Source: Streptococcus ovuberis (GTDB lineage: Bacteria; Bacillota; Bacilli; Lactobacillales; Streptococcaceae). Taken from it: a stretch of DNA of 59,540 nt. The first letter of the stretch is position 1. Each line of letters starts with the position of its first letter. Where the stretch lies: the NCBI RefSeq assembly GCF_012396585.1, contig NZ_JAAXPR010000014.1, positions 1 to 59,540 on the forward strand. The letters run 5' to 3'. The position numbers and the translations under genes were made by a program. Below are positions 33,113-42,060 of this stretch, piece after piece. The notes below the pieces were generated by a model, which did not search any database, was not told where the DNA came from, and worked only from the letters and a program-made list of their open reading frames with translations.

Positions 33113-35093
33113 GGAGTGGCGTCTCCTGCAACTCTTGTACCGAGCGACAGATTTTCAAACCAGTCAACTTCTGGCTGAACAGCTAGGTTTATCAGAACGC
33201 ACGGTGAGAACCTATTTGAAACAGTTAGAATCGTTACTGCCTCAGTATGGGGCAAAGTTGACCTACAAGTACGGGCAGGGAGTGAGATTAACCATTCAGT
33301 GGAGCGAAACCTTTCAGGACTTTTATAATCAAGGAAAGGAAATTAACCATCCTATTCATCTAAACGATAGTCAGGAACGGCAACGTTATCTCCTCAACCA
33401 ACTCTTTTTTGAAGATCAGGTTATTCAGGTGGCTGAGTTACAAGAAAGCTTCTATATCAGCAAGAGCAGTATGGCTCAGTTACTTGGTCAAGTTCGCCAC
33501 CAATTGGCGGCCTATGAGTTAACATTAGAGCGTCTGGCACCGTCTACTTATCAGGTTTCAGGCGAGGAGCGCAAGAAGCGCCAGTTTATAGCTGATTATT
33601 TTTTAGCGGATGCCTTTCAGGAAGTGCTAAGATCTGAGAGTAATACTAGTTCACTGTTAGAGGCCCTTGATTTATCTGTTTTGACAGAAGTGATTTTGCA
33701 AGAGTGTCGAAAAGGGCAGGTCAGCTTGTCTGATTTTACCTTGACGAATTTGGTGCTTCATCTGGGACTTAGCATTTTGCGGCAACGATCGGGTCACATA
33801 CTGTCTGATTTTCCCTTAGAAGATAGGGTGATAGAGAGTTTGGAATACGAGGTAGCTGCCAGGATTCTGAAAGGTTTAGAGGAAAAACTCGACCTAACCT
33901 TCCCAGCTGGAGAGACCCAGTATCTAGCTCTGCACTTGTTGACGAAGTTTCATCAAAGACAAGGAGTTAAAGAAGCGCAACCAGCACATAAAAACGCAAT
34001 AGTGGCTATCTTGCAAGATTTAGACAAGCAGTTAGGAAGCAAGCTGGCTCAGGATTATCGCCTGCTAGAGGGGCTGACCACCCATCTTAATCCCTTGCTG
34101 TTACGTCTTCAGTACGGTATCCGTTTGGAAAATCCTTTGTTAGAGGATATTTTGCGAGACTACGGATGGCTGTTTGAGGTAACCAAGCGCTCTTTCGCCT
34201 CTCTAGAATGTTTCGCATCTTACGAGATCAGCGATGATGAGTGGGCTTATATGACTTTACATGTGATTGGAGCCCTTGACCGTCAAGCGTCTCAAAAGAA
34301 ACTCAAGGTTCTGGTTGTGTGTGCGACAGGACTAGGGAGTGCCCAGGTCCTTCGTTACCGCTTGGAAAGTCAGTTTGGCCAGCGGCTTAGTATTGTGGCC
34401 TGCATTAGTTACCACGAATTATCGGATAGCTATCTTTCGGGGATTGATTTGTTGATTTCTTCAGTTGACTTGGGACAACTGATTTTCAGGGTTCCAGTTG
34501 TGGTTGTCAGCGTCTTTTTACGGCCGGAAGATAAGGCTCTCCTCAATGAAACCATAGATGCTCTTACGTTAGGGCAGGTGGATGGTGGTCAAACCTGGTC
34601 GAACAAGGAGCTTGACCAGGACCTATTAGCGAGTTTCGAAGCTTCTTGCTCAGAGGGGCAGTTTCTGGTCATAGCAGAGCCTCAGACCAAGGAGGGCTTG
34701 CTTAAAACGATGTTAGCCTGTCTGGACGATGTCAGATCAGAGCAGGATTTGCAGGAGTTTTATCATCAGGTTTGTTTAAGAGAACAACTAAGCTCAACGG
34801 CTTTTTCAGATAGCATGGCCTTCCCTCATCTAATGGAATCCTTGGGGCAACGTGGGCAAGTGGTCGTAGCGGTTCTTAGAGATCATCTGTTCTGGGACGA
34901 GGCTCATCCAGCTATCCGTTTGGTCTTTCTCTTGTCGCCTTCGCGCTATCGCAATCAGGACTTAAAACGGATCTCACACATTTTAGCGAGATGGGTAGAT
35001 CGAGAAGACTTTGTGCAGGATCTTCTGGCTCAACCAACCTATCAAAATTTTAAACAGTTAATTCTAAACACATCATCAAAGGAGGAATCATGA
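33099..35093 (+). CDS. BglG/MtlR-type PRD transcriptional activator with EIIB and EIIA domains
   Basis: 664 residues. Domains in order: N-terminal HTH (QTSQLLAEQLGLSERTVRTY, residues 22-41), a second HTH-like segment, one or two PTS regulation domains with conserved histidines, a Gat-type EIIB-like domain with Cys in VLVVCATGLGSAQVL (about residue 409) and a fructose/mannitol-type EIIA-like domain with His in SMAFPHLMES (about 575). Such proteins are activated or silenced by phosphorylation from HPr and the cognate EII, coupling transcription to substrate transport. It is expected to activate this operon. ATG 33099 follows AAGGAG within the upstream gene. Confidence 0.92.
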   Translation: MLTNKEWRLLQLLYRATDFQTSQLLAEQLGLSERTVRTYLKQLESLLPQYGAKLTYKYGQGVRLTIQWSETFQDFYNQGKEINHPIHLNDSQERQRYLLNQLFFEDQVIQVAELQESFYISKSSMAQLLGQVRHQLAAYELTLERLAPSTYQVSGEERKKRQFIADYFLADAFQEVLRSESNTSSLLEALDLSVLTEVILQECRKGQVSLSDFTLTNLVLHLGLSILRQRSGHILSDFPLEDRVIESLEYEVAARILKGLEEKLDLTFPAGETQYLALHLLTKFHQRQGVKEAQPAHKNAIVAILQDLDKQLGSKLAQDYRLLEGLTTHLNPLLLRLQYGIRLENPLLEDILRDYGWLFEVTKRSFASLECFASYEISDDEWAYMTLHVIGALDRQASQKKLKVLVVCATGLGSAQVLRYRLESQFGQRLSIVACISYHELSDSYLSGIDLLISSVDLGQLIFRVPVVVVSVFLRPEDKALLNETIDALTLGQVDGGQTWSNKELDQDLLASFEASCSEGQFLVIAEPQTKEGLLKTMLACLDDVRSEQDLQEFYHQVCLREQLSSTAFSDSMAFPHLMESLGQRGQVVVAVLRDHLFWDEAHPAIRLVFLLSPSRYRNQDLKRISHILARWVDREDFVQDLLAQPTYQNFKQLILNTSSKEES

Positions 35094-35404
35094 TGAAACA
35101 TATTATGTTAGTTTGTAATGCAGGGATGTCAACCAGTCTTTTGGTGACAAAAATGGAAAAAGCTGCGGCAGATCAGGGGTATGAAGCAACTATCTGGGCG
35201 GTTCCTGTCTCAGAAGTTGCTCAAGAAATGGCCAACAAGCGCATTGACGTCTTGATGGTCGGTCCTCAAGTACGTTTCATGTTGGACGAATACAAGCAAA
35301 ACTTTGAACCAGATACAAAGGTCGTTGATATCAATATGATGGATTATGGCATTATGAATGGGGAAGCCGTCTTTAACCAGGCGCGTGCCTTGATAGGTGA
35401 CTAG
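35093..35404 (+). CDS. PTS EIIB component, lactose/cellobiose family
   Basis: 103 residues from ATG 35093. HIMLVCNAGMSTSLLVTKM carries the phosphorylated cysteine near residue 8, and DVLMVGPQVRFML is conserved in cellobiose-type EIIB. GGAGG at 35081-35085 is seven bases before this ATG and four before the alternative at 35090, so 35093 is preferred. The start overlaps the regulator's TGA. It takes phosphate from EIIA and passes it to the sugar at EIIC. Confidence 0.92.
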   Translation: MKHIMLVCNAGMSTSLLVTKMEKAAADQGYEATIWAVPVSEVAQEMANKRIDVLMVGPQVRFMLDEYKQNFEPDTKVVDINMMDYGIMNGEAVFNQARALIGD

Positions 35405-35405
35405 C

Positions 35406-35750
35406 ATGACAGAAGAGACACCCTTGTTAGAAGTCATCATGCAACTGATCATGTACGGCGGTGATGCCAAGAGCAAGGCTATGGAAGCCATTCACCTGGC
35501 CAAGCAAGGTCAGTTTGAATCAGCTCAAGCCAAGATAGCTGAAGCGAACGCCTCATTGAGCCAGGCTCACCATGCGCAAACGGGTCTATTAACCAAGGAA
35601 GCTAGTGGAGAACATATTCAGGCCAGTCTTCTTATGATTCACGGTCAAGATCACTTGATGAATGCCATCACTTTTATTGATCTAGCCAAGGAAGTGATTG
35701 CGCTTTATCAGGAGATGCAGGAATTGAAAGAGGCCAGCCATGAAGCTTAA
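35406..35750 (+). CDS. PTS EIIA component, lactose/cellobiose family
   Basis: 114 residues. The helical-bundle EIIA pattern is clear: VIMQLIMYGGDAKSKAMEAI, and the active-site histidine in LSQAHHAQTGLLTKEA. ATG 35406 is one base after the EIIB stop; an in-frame GTG at 35397 is less likely. The C-terminus overlaps the DUF3284 gene by eleven bases. It receives phosphate from HPr. Confidence 0.92.
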   Translation: MTEETPLLEVIMQLIMYGGDAKSKAMEAIHLAKQGQFESAQAKIAEANASLSQAHHAQTGLLTKEASGEHIQASLLMIHGQDHLMNAITFIDLAKEVIALYQEMQELKEASHEA

Positions 35751-36189
35751 CCAACAGGTTCCCGTTTCAGCCTCGACCTTTTATCGCTTTCTGCTGGAGT
35801 CTCTCAGAGAGGACTACAAGGCTGCTAACAAAGCTCCGGTGAAAGACTCTGATCTTAAGCCTGGTCTGAGCTTTCAAAAGCGCTTTGGGAAGAAACAAGA
35901 AAGCACTATGGACATCAGGGTGGTTGATTTGATTGAAAATGAGTGTTATGCGTTAGCTTTTCAATCAAGTCGAGGCACCCAGTGGGTTACTTATCACTTA
36001 ACAGCCGTTGAGGAGAATACCTGTCAGGTGACCTATACCGAAGAGTATTCCCCAAAGGGGAAGTTTAACGCTTGGAATTATAAATTGCTATTTCCCTTGA
36101 TGCAAAAATCGTTGGAGCGTCGCATGCGCCTTCAAATTGAGAAAATAGCAGAATTCGCTAAAAATAAGGAGGATTTACACCATGAATAA
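35740..36189 (+). CDS. DUF3284-family protein of PTS operons
   Basis: 149 residues. MKLNQQVPVSASTFYRFLLE, GLSFQKRFGKKQE and VTYHLTAVEENTCQVTYTEE fit DUF3284, a START/SRPBCC-like small soluble protein found almost only beside lactose/cellobiose PTS genes. Its function is not established. GAGG precedes ATG 35740 inside the EIIA gene and it overlaps the EIIC start by eight bases, so stoichiometric coexpression with the transporter is likely. Confidence 0.82.
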   Translation: MKLNQQVPVSASTFYRFLLESLREDYKAANKAPVKDSDLKPGLSFQKRFGKKQESTMDIRVVDLIENECYALAFQSSRGTQWVTYHLTAVEENTCQVTYTEEYSPKGKFNAWNYKLLFPLMQKSLERRMRLQIEKIAEFAKNKEDLHHE

Positions 36190-37549
36190 TGCGTTCATGA
36201 ACAAGTTTATGCAGATTGCTGGGAAGTTGAGTTCTCAGAAACATCTGGTCGTTATCAGGGATTCCTTTATCGCTATGATGCCATTAACTATGGCGGGATC
36301 TATTGCTGTATTGCTGAATGTTTTCTTTCGAGATGTTCCCAACAACCTGGGTTGGACTGGAGTTGCAAAGGCACTGGAGCCCCTGATCACCTTGAACGGC
36401 TATGTCTACTTTGGAACGATTGCCATTACAGCTCTTATTTTTTCGTTTGCGGTTGGTTATAATTATTCTTCAATTGAAAAAGTTAATCCGATTGCAGGTG
36501 GTCTGATTTCCTTTGCTTCTTTTGTTGCAACCATTCCCCAAACTATTACTATTGCAACAGACTTAACGGGATTGGATAAATCTGTCTTATCTCCCTTGGC
36601 AGATTTAGGTCTATCTCTTAATGGGTCTACTCTAGAAGTTTCTGAATGGGGTGCCATTAAAACAGCCTATGCTGGTGCGACAGGTCTCTTTGCAGCGTTG
36701 TTGATCAGTATGTTAGCATCAATGATTTATTGCTATTTGATGAAGAAGAATGTTACCATCAAAATGCCTGATAACGTTCCACCTGCTGTGAATAAGGCCT
36801 TTGCAGCCATCATCCCAGGTACTGTTGCTATTTATGTGTCTGCACTGATTGGTTACTTGCCAGTGCTTTTAGCCAACACACCATTAAATGATTTGATTTC
36901 AACCTATATCCAAAGACCGTTAATGAACCTTTCTCAAGGCAGCTTCAGTGTCTTGCTGTTATCTTTCTTAGTGCAGTTGTTCTGGTTCTTTGGCCTTCAC
37001 GGTCACAATGTTCTTGCGCCAATCATGGATGGGGTATATGGGCCTGCCCTTCTTGAGAATACAACCGTCTATGAGGCTACTAAGGATGTGACCCAACTGC
37101 CATGGTTGTGGACACGTGGTTCCTTTGACGCCTATGCACAGATGGGTGGTTCAGGTGTGACTATTGCGCTCATTATTGCCATCTTTATTTTCTCTAAACG
37201 TAAGGAATACCGCACTGTTGCCAAGTTGTCGGCTCCAATGGGGGTCTTCAATATCAATGAACCGATAACCTTTGGGATTCCGATGGTGCTTAACCCCCTC
37301 TTTGCCATCCCGTGGCTAATCGTTCCACCAATTTGCTGTGCCATCGGTTACTTTGCAACATATACAGGATTGGTTCCTCCAGTTTACTTGACAGTTCCAT
37401 GGATTACTCCTCCAGGCCTCTATGCTTTTCTAGCAACTGGGAACAACCTCATGGCTGGTCTGGTTTCTCTCTTTAATGTCTTTGTTGCCTTCTTGATTTG
37501 GGCACCATTTGTCATTGCGGCTAATCGTGTCAAAGCAGAAAACGAGTAA
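36182..37549 (+). CDS. PTS EIIC permease, cellobiose family
   Basis: 455 residues with about ten membrane helices. LVVIRDSFIAMMPLTMAGSI at the start, FGLHGHNVLAPIMDGVYGP in the middle and the strongly conserved VFNINEPITFGIPMVLNP near residue 357 define the CelB/LicC/GmuC group. It carries the beta-glucoside across the membrane while EIIB phosphorylates it. AAGGAGG precedes ATG 36182. Last gene of the operon; a long hairpin terminator follows. Confidence 0.93.
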   Translation: MNNAFMNKFMQIAGKLSSQKHLVVIRDSFIAMMPLTMAGSIAVLLNVFFRDVPNNLGWTGVAKALEPLITLNGYVYFGTIAITALIFSFAVGYNYSSIEKVNPIAGGLISFASFVATIPQTITIATDLTGLDKSVLSPLADLGLSLNGSTLEVSEWGAIKTAYAGATGLFAALLISMLASMIYCYLMKKNVTIKMPDNVPPAVNKAFAAIIPGTVAIYVSALIGYLPVLLANTPLNDLISTYIQRPLMNLSQGSFSVLLLSFLVQLFWFFGLHGHNVLAPIMDGVYGPALLENTTVYEATKDVTQLPWLWTRGSFDAYAQMGGSGVTIALIIAIFIFSKRKEYRTVAKLSAPMGVFNINEPITFGIPMVLNPLFAIPWLIVPPICCAIGYFATYTGLVPPVYLTVPWITPPGLYAFLATGNNLMAGLVSLFNVFVAFLIWAPFVIAANRVKAENE

Positions 37550-37574
37550 GATTAGATCAAAAAAGAGAGTCCCA

Positions 37575-37632
37575 TCCCTTCGCACTCCAATAGCAGAGCA
37601 AGGCTCAAGTGTTAGAGTGGGAAGGGAGTTTT
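37575..37632 (+). terminator. Terminator of the beta-glucoside PTS operon
   Basis: TCCCTTCGCACTCCAATA pairs with TGTTAGAGTGGGAAGGGA (a few wobbles and one mismatch) around a loop holding the inner stem GAGC-AAG-GCTC, followed by GTTTTA. Confidence 0.7.
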
Positions 37633-37787
37633 AGGTTGGTTGCGGGAAGACTACTAGCCTGCGTAGCTATACTTGTGATCATTTAGCGGTGAAAACGTGT
37701 CCTCATTGCTGACAACAAAGAAGACTCCGCGTTTGTCCGCCGCTCAGTAGTCCCTGTGAATGACCTAGAAAGCATGCGCGAAAAATG

Positions 37788-37826
37788 AAAAACCGAGTCT
37801 GGCTCATTTAGCCGAACTCGGTTTTT
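37788..37826. terminator. Bidirectional terminator downstream of the LtaS-like gene
   Basis: AAAAACCGAGT and ACTCGGTTTTT are exact complements with a 17-base loop. Having A-run on one side and T-run on the other, it can stop transcription from both the PTS operon and the minus-strand LtaS-like gene. Confidence 0.88.
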
Positions 37827-37866
37827 GTTAGGAAAGGACCCTAGAGGAATGCTTCAAGTATCGGTG

Positions 37867-40083
37867 CTAGGGAGAAGCGGTGGTGACGTTCGCCTGTTCC
37901 TCTGTCGTGCTTGAAGGATTCGTTGAGCTTGAAGGATCTGAAGAAGATTCTTTGGGCTCTGCATCAGTTGGTTCAGGGTGCAAGGCGCGATAGCTTGGAG
38001 CCTCAAAGAGCGACAAGGTCGTTTTCTTACCATTTTGACTGTAGATGCTGGTTGAAGCATCACCAAGGGATTGCTCAATGGCAATTTGCTGGTCTAAAGA
38101 GTTTTGATAAGAAATCTTCTCTAGGTCAATCGCTTGTAAACCACTTCCTTGATAGAAGCGTAGCAGGTCTCCGGTCTGGATGGCATCGCTAGTTTGAAGT
38201 TGGAGGTTAGCTGCCTCCCGAGCCACTTGCAGTTCTGCAGTGGTTGATTCATCTGGGAGTGTGATTTCTTCACCTGTGTCACTATAGTAGGTGCGACCAC
38301 TGTAGCTAGTGTATTTGGGCGTGATAAATTGTCCCGAGGTTCTCAGAGCAACCACTTGATTATGGTCAGGGGAGAGGATATCTTGACCGACTTGGAGATA
38401 CTTGCTGGCATCAATACCTAAGAGATGGAGAAGGGTTGGCAAAGCATCCACTTGACCTGAATAGGTATCGATAATTTTGCCCTTGTTCATGCCAGGAATG
38501 ACAATCATATAAGGGACACGCTGGAGCATGGCATTGTCATAGGCGGACCAGGTTTCTGGGTTTTTACCGATGAGAGGGGCCAGATTTGGATTCCGAGAGT
38601 TGGAGATGCCATAATGGTCACCGTAAAGGACGATAATGGAATTGTCATAGACACCAGCAGCCTTCAAGTAATTGAAAAAGGCCTCAACTGCAGAATCTAG
38701 ATAATTAGCAGTTGCAAAGTAACCATTGATGGTTTCGTCCTCTGTCTGGGCTAATGGAAAGCCGACCTCATCACCGACTAGACTAGTCGTGTAAGGGTAA
38801 TGGTTGGAGACCGTGATGTACTTAACGTAGAATGGTTGCTGGAGGCGTTCCAAGTACTGAATGGAATCTTTGAGCATGATTTTATCATTGAGACCGTACT
38901 GGAAGGAATTATCCTCAGTTTGTTTTGAAAAATAGGAGGCATCAAAGAAATAATCATAGCCCCATTGTTTATAGGTCTGGTTTCGGTTCCAGAAGCTGCC
39001 ACTATTACCGTGAAAAACAGCGCTAGTATATCCTTCTGTTTGATTGAGAATGCGTGGGGCAGCGTCCTGGGTGTTGGTACCGCCGTAAGTTACCATGAAT
39101 GAGCCTTGAGACAGGCCAAAGAGACCCGTTTCTAAGAGGGTTTCTGCATCAGACGTCTTACCTGCCTTGACCTGATTAAAAAAATTGGAAAAGGACAGGG
39201 TCGTGTCAGAATGGTAGAGCGAGTTTAGAAAAGGAGTCACTTCGTGAGATTGCCCGTCTACTTCCAGATGGTAGTCAATCAAGAATTGCTGGAAACTTTC
39301 CAAGTGAACGTAGATGACATTGCGACCTTTGGCAATGCCGTAATACTCACTGTTAGGCTTGGCATAGTGTTCGCTGACGTAGGACTGGATTGGAACGATG
39401 TCTTCGGCACTGGCGCCGGCTCGATCCTTGCTGGTCTTGTAAGTTTGATTGCCACTGTAAGCTAAAAAGGCATTCAGACCGATACTGCGAACGATATAAG
39501 TGCTAGAGAATCCTCTACTCAATAGCTCAGGGCGGTCAATCTCTGCCAAGAAGAGATTGGCAGAAAAGACCATGGTCGAAAGAGCTGTGACAGCAAAACT
39601 GGCTCGTGGATTGAAGGGACGATGATCCATTCGGATCTTTTTCTTGATGGCTAGATAGGCCAATAAAATAAAGTCAAAGAAGTAGATGATGTCCTGAAAG
39701 CGAAAGAGCTTGATAAAGGCTTCGCCAAGTCCTGCAGAAACACTTGAAGATGCCAAAATGGTATTAACGGTGATAAAATCGGAGAACTCCCGGTAGTAGG
39801 TCACATTGGCAAAGAGCCAGGCAAAGATGATTCCATAGAGGATCAGGGCAGTGATATAAAAGGGTTTGGTAGGTTTTATATAGAGGGCTAGACCGATGAA
39901 AAAGAGACTGGTTGCAATTGGGCTAACCAGAGCAAGAAAGTTCTGATAAATCCCAGCAGTATCCAGACTAAAGTCTAGTAGATAGGCCGTCATGGTTTTG
40001 AACCAGACTAGAAAAACGAGCGCTAGCACGAAGCCTAGTCTCGTTTGGAGTATACGTACAAGATGAGTTAACAATTTTTTCAT
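37867..40083 (-). CDS. LTA synthase-family phosphoglycerol transferase
   Basis: 738 residues. Five hydrophobic segments in the first 190 residues anchor an extracellular sulfatase-like domain. The catalytic threonine is in KAGKTSDAETLLETGLFGLS (LtaS: GKTSD), with HGNSGSFWNRNQTYKQWGYD, VSNHYPY and LYGDHYGISNSRNP as further metal and substrate motifs. Family members polymerise glycerol phosphate from phosphatidylglycerol to make lipoteichoic acid or its primer. After the catalytic domain there is an unusually long C-terminal extension ending in a Ser/Thr/Glu/Pro-rich tail (SSSDPSSSTNPSSTTEE). Whether it is the main or an accessory LtaS is not decidable. Divergent from the methyltransferase gene. 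Confidence 0.93.
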   Translation of the reverse strand: MKKLLTHLVRILQTRLGFVLALVFLVWFKTMTAYLLDFSLDTAGIYQNFLALVSPIATSLFFIGLALYIKPTKPFYITALILYGIIFAWLFANVTYYREFSDFITVNTILASSSVSAGLGEAFIKLFRFQDIIYFFDFILLAYLAIKKKIRMDHRPFNPRASFAVTALSTMVFSANLFLAEIDRPELLSRGFSSTYIVRSIGLNAFLAYSGNQTYKTSKDRAGASAEDIVPIQSYVSEHYAKPNSEYYGIAKGRNVIYVHLESFQQFLIDYHLEVDGQSHEVTPFLNSLYHSDTTLSFSNFFNQVKAGKTSDAETLLETGLFGLSQGSFMVTYGGTNTQDAAPRILNQTEGYTSAVFHGNSGSFWNRNQTYKQWGYDYFFDASYFSKQTEDNSFQYGLNDKIMLKDSIQYLERLQQPFYVKYITVSNHYPYTTSLVGDEVGFPLAQTEDETINGYFATANYLDSAVEAFFNYLKAAGVYDNSIIVLYGDHYGISNSRNPNLAPLIGKNPETWSAYDNAMLQRVPYMIVIPGMNKGKIIDTYSGQVDALPTLLHLLGIDASKYLQVGQDILSPDHNQVVALRTSGQFITPKYTSYSGRTYYSDTGEEITLPDESTTAELQVAREAANLQLQTSDAIQTGDLLRFYQGSGLQAIDLEKISYQNSLDQQIAIEQSLGDASTSIYSQNGKKTTLSLFEAPSYRALHPEPTDAEPKESSSDPSSSTNPSSTTEEQANVTTASP

Positions 40084-40185
40084 TTTTTAATGGTAGTTTC
40101 CTTAAGCCATAAGTTTCTAAATGTTTCAAATGTCTTCTTCCAATTATATCATATTTTTAAAAATTGCCGGAATCTAACCTTCACT

Positions 40186-40214
40186 TTGAGAAAAAATGTA
40201 AATTTTGGTATAAT
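40186..40214 (+). promoter_or_regulatory. Promoter giving a leaderless methyltransferase transcript
   Basis: TTGAGA (40186-40191), 17 bases and TATAAT (40209-40214), the latter also with an upstream TG (TGGTATAAT). The start codon A at 40222 is the eighth base after the -10 box, where transcription normally begins. No ribosome-binding site fits in between. Confidence 0.65.
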
Positions 40215-40221
40215 ATGTTTT

Positions 40222-41379
40222 ATGAAGAAACTGACCCTTAATCCAGAGGCAAAACGCGCGATTTGTAATGGCATTTGCCTTTTGGATCGCAATCATTTTT
40301 CTGATCTGCAGTTGACGGATGGCTGGGCTCATCTTTATGACAAGGATGGGACCTTTTTAGCTCTGGCTTATTTTTCCAAACAACATAAGGGGATAGGATG
40401 GGTGGTTAGCAAGCAACCCATTACGATTGATCAATCCTTTTTTGAAAGTCTATTTTTGAAAGCCTGGGAAAAGCGCCAGATATACCATCAGTCAGGACAT
40501 ACGACAGCTTATCGGATATTTAACCAGGATGGTGATGGCTTTGGTGGCTTGACCGTTGATTATTACCAAGGGCAGTTGGTCTTTTCTTGGTATAATTCGT
40601 TCGTTTACAGCCTTCGTGACCAAATAATCACAGCAGCAAGGGCAGTCTTACCAGATATTGTGGCTGCCTATGAGAAGATCCGTTTTCAAGGTTTAGCGTT
40701 TGAAAGCAGGCAGATTTTTGGACCCGCAGGCATAGATCGATTGGTCATTAAAGAAAATGGCGTAGCCTTTGACGTTTTCTTGAATGATGGCTTGATGACA
40801 GGAATCTTTCTGGATCAGCACGAGATCAGAGGTTTATTAGTGGATGGCCTTGCCAGTGGAAAATCTGTTCTCAATATGTTTTCTTATACTGCAGCCTTTT
40901 CAGTTGCTGCAGCGATGGGAGGAGCTAGAGCGACGACCTCGGTTGACTTGGCTAAACGTAGCCGAGACTTATCTCGGGCTCATTTTGAAGCCAATCAGCT
41001 AGATGTCAGTGACCACCAATTTGTGGTCATGGATGTGTTTGAGTATTTTAAGTACGCTAAGCGCCATCAGATGAGGTTTGACTTGATCATCCTGGATCCG
41101 CCTAGTTTCGCACGCAATAAGAAACAAACGTTTTCGGTAGCCAAAGACTACCACCTCTTAGTGTCCCAAAGTTTGGACCTATTGGCAGAAGGTGGAACGA
41201 TAATCGCCTCAACCAACGCAAGTAATGTGACACTAGAAAAATTTAAACAACAAATTGAAAAAGGCTTTGGGAAGCAAAAACCGGTCTATTTTGGGACCTA
41301 CCGTCTTCCTGATGATTTTCAAATCAATAAAAAAGATGAAAGCAGTAACTACCTCAAGGTAGTTATCATTAGGGCTTAG
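40222..41379 (+). CDS. rlmI: Class I SAM-dependent rRNA methyltransferase (RlmI-like)
   Basis: 385 residues. The N-terminal part is a PUA/EEHEE-like RNA-binding region (FNQDGDGFGGLTVDYYQGQL follows). The Rossmann methyltransferase core has VLNMFSYTAAFSVAAAMGGA (motif I), TTSVDLAKRSRDLSRAHFEAN and the catalytic FDLIILDPPSFARNKK (DPPSF). These enzymes make m5C in 23S rRNA. The in-frame open stretch back to 40090 precedes the promoter and lacks family similarity; ATG 40222 gives the normal MKKLTLNPEAKRAI start. aroD follows three bases after the stop, so shikimate genes probably share its transcript. Confidence 0.88.
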   Translation: MKKLTLNPEAKRAICNGICLLDRNHFSDLQLTDGWAHLYDKDGTFLALAYFSKQHKGIGWVVSKQPITIDQSFFESLFLKAWEKRQIYHQSGHTTAYRIFNQDGDGFGGLTVDYYQGQLVFSWYNSFVYSLRDQIITAARAVLPDIVAAYEKIRFQGLAFESRQIFGPAGIDRLVIKENGVAFDVFLNDGLMTGIFLDQHEIRGLLVDGLASGKSVLNMFSYTAAFSVAAAMGGARATTSVDLAKRSRDLSRAHFEANQLDVSDHQFVVMDVFEYFKYAKRHQMRFDLIILDPPSFARNKKQTFSVAKDYHLLVSQSLDLLAEGGTIIASTNASNVTLEKFKQQIEKGFGKQKPVYFGTYRLPDDFQINKKDESSNYLKVVIIRA

Positions 41380-41382
41380 AAG

Positions 41383-42060
41383 ATGCAAATAGTTGTACCG
41401 ATTATGCCAGAGTCATTGGAAGATGCGCTGGCTCTTGATGTTGACAAATACCAAGACGCTGACCTGATTGAGTGGCGGGCGGATTATTTGCCTAAGGAAG
41501 AGATTTTGCAGGTAGCACCAGCTATTTTTGAAAAATTTTCAGGGCGAGAGGTGATTTTTACCCTGCGCACCGTTAAAGAAGGTGGCCGCATTGAGCTTTC
41601 TGATGAGGAATATGTTGGCCTAATCAAGGAAATCAATCATTTGTATGAACCAGACTACTTGGACTTTGAGTATTTCTCTTACCCGTCTGTCTTTGATCAA
41701 ATGTTAGATTCTTCTAATCTGGTTCTCAGTTACCATAATTTCAAGGAGACGCCAGACAACTTGATGGAAATCATGTCAGAATTGACAGCTCTTGCGCCTA
41801 AAATGGTGAAATTAGCGGTCATGCCGAACCGTGAACAGGATGTGTTGGACCTGATGAATTTCACCCGAGGTTTCAAGGGCCTGAATCCTGAGCAAAATTT
41901 TGCGACCATGTCCATGGGTAAACTAGGAAGAGTGACTCGCTTGTCTGCGCTCTTGACGGGATCTTCGTGGACCTTTGCCTGTGTGGATGAGCAAAGTGCG
42001 CCAGGTCAAGTCCAACTCAAAGACATGGTCAAGATCCGAGAGGTCCTCAATGAGGATTGA
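41383..42060 (+). CDS. aroD: 3-dehydroquinate dehydratase, type I
   Basis: 225 residues, type I length. It forms a Schiff base to dehydrate 3-dehydroquinate. Key residues: Glu in [10 protein letters not shown], Arg in [11 protein letters not shown], His in [10 protein letters not shown] and the Schiff-base Lys in MVKLAVMPN, followed by [10 protein letters not shown]. It overlaps aroE by eleven bases. The order aroD, aroE, aroB, aroC, tyrA covers most of the path from dehydroquinate synthesis through chorismate to tyrosine, apart from shikimate kinase and EPSP synthase, which are not in the window. Confidence 0.95.
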   Translation: MQIVVPIMPESLEDALALDVDKYQDADLIEWRADYLPKEEILQVAPAIFEKFSGREVIFTLRTVKEGGRIELSDEEYVGLIKEINHLYEPDYLDFEYFSYPSVFDQMLDSSNLVLSYHNFKETPDNLMEIMSELTALAPKMVKLAVMPNREQDVLDLMNFTRGFKGLNPEQNFATMSMGKLGRVTRLSALLTGSSWTFACVDEQSAPGQVQLKDMVKIREVLNED

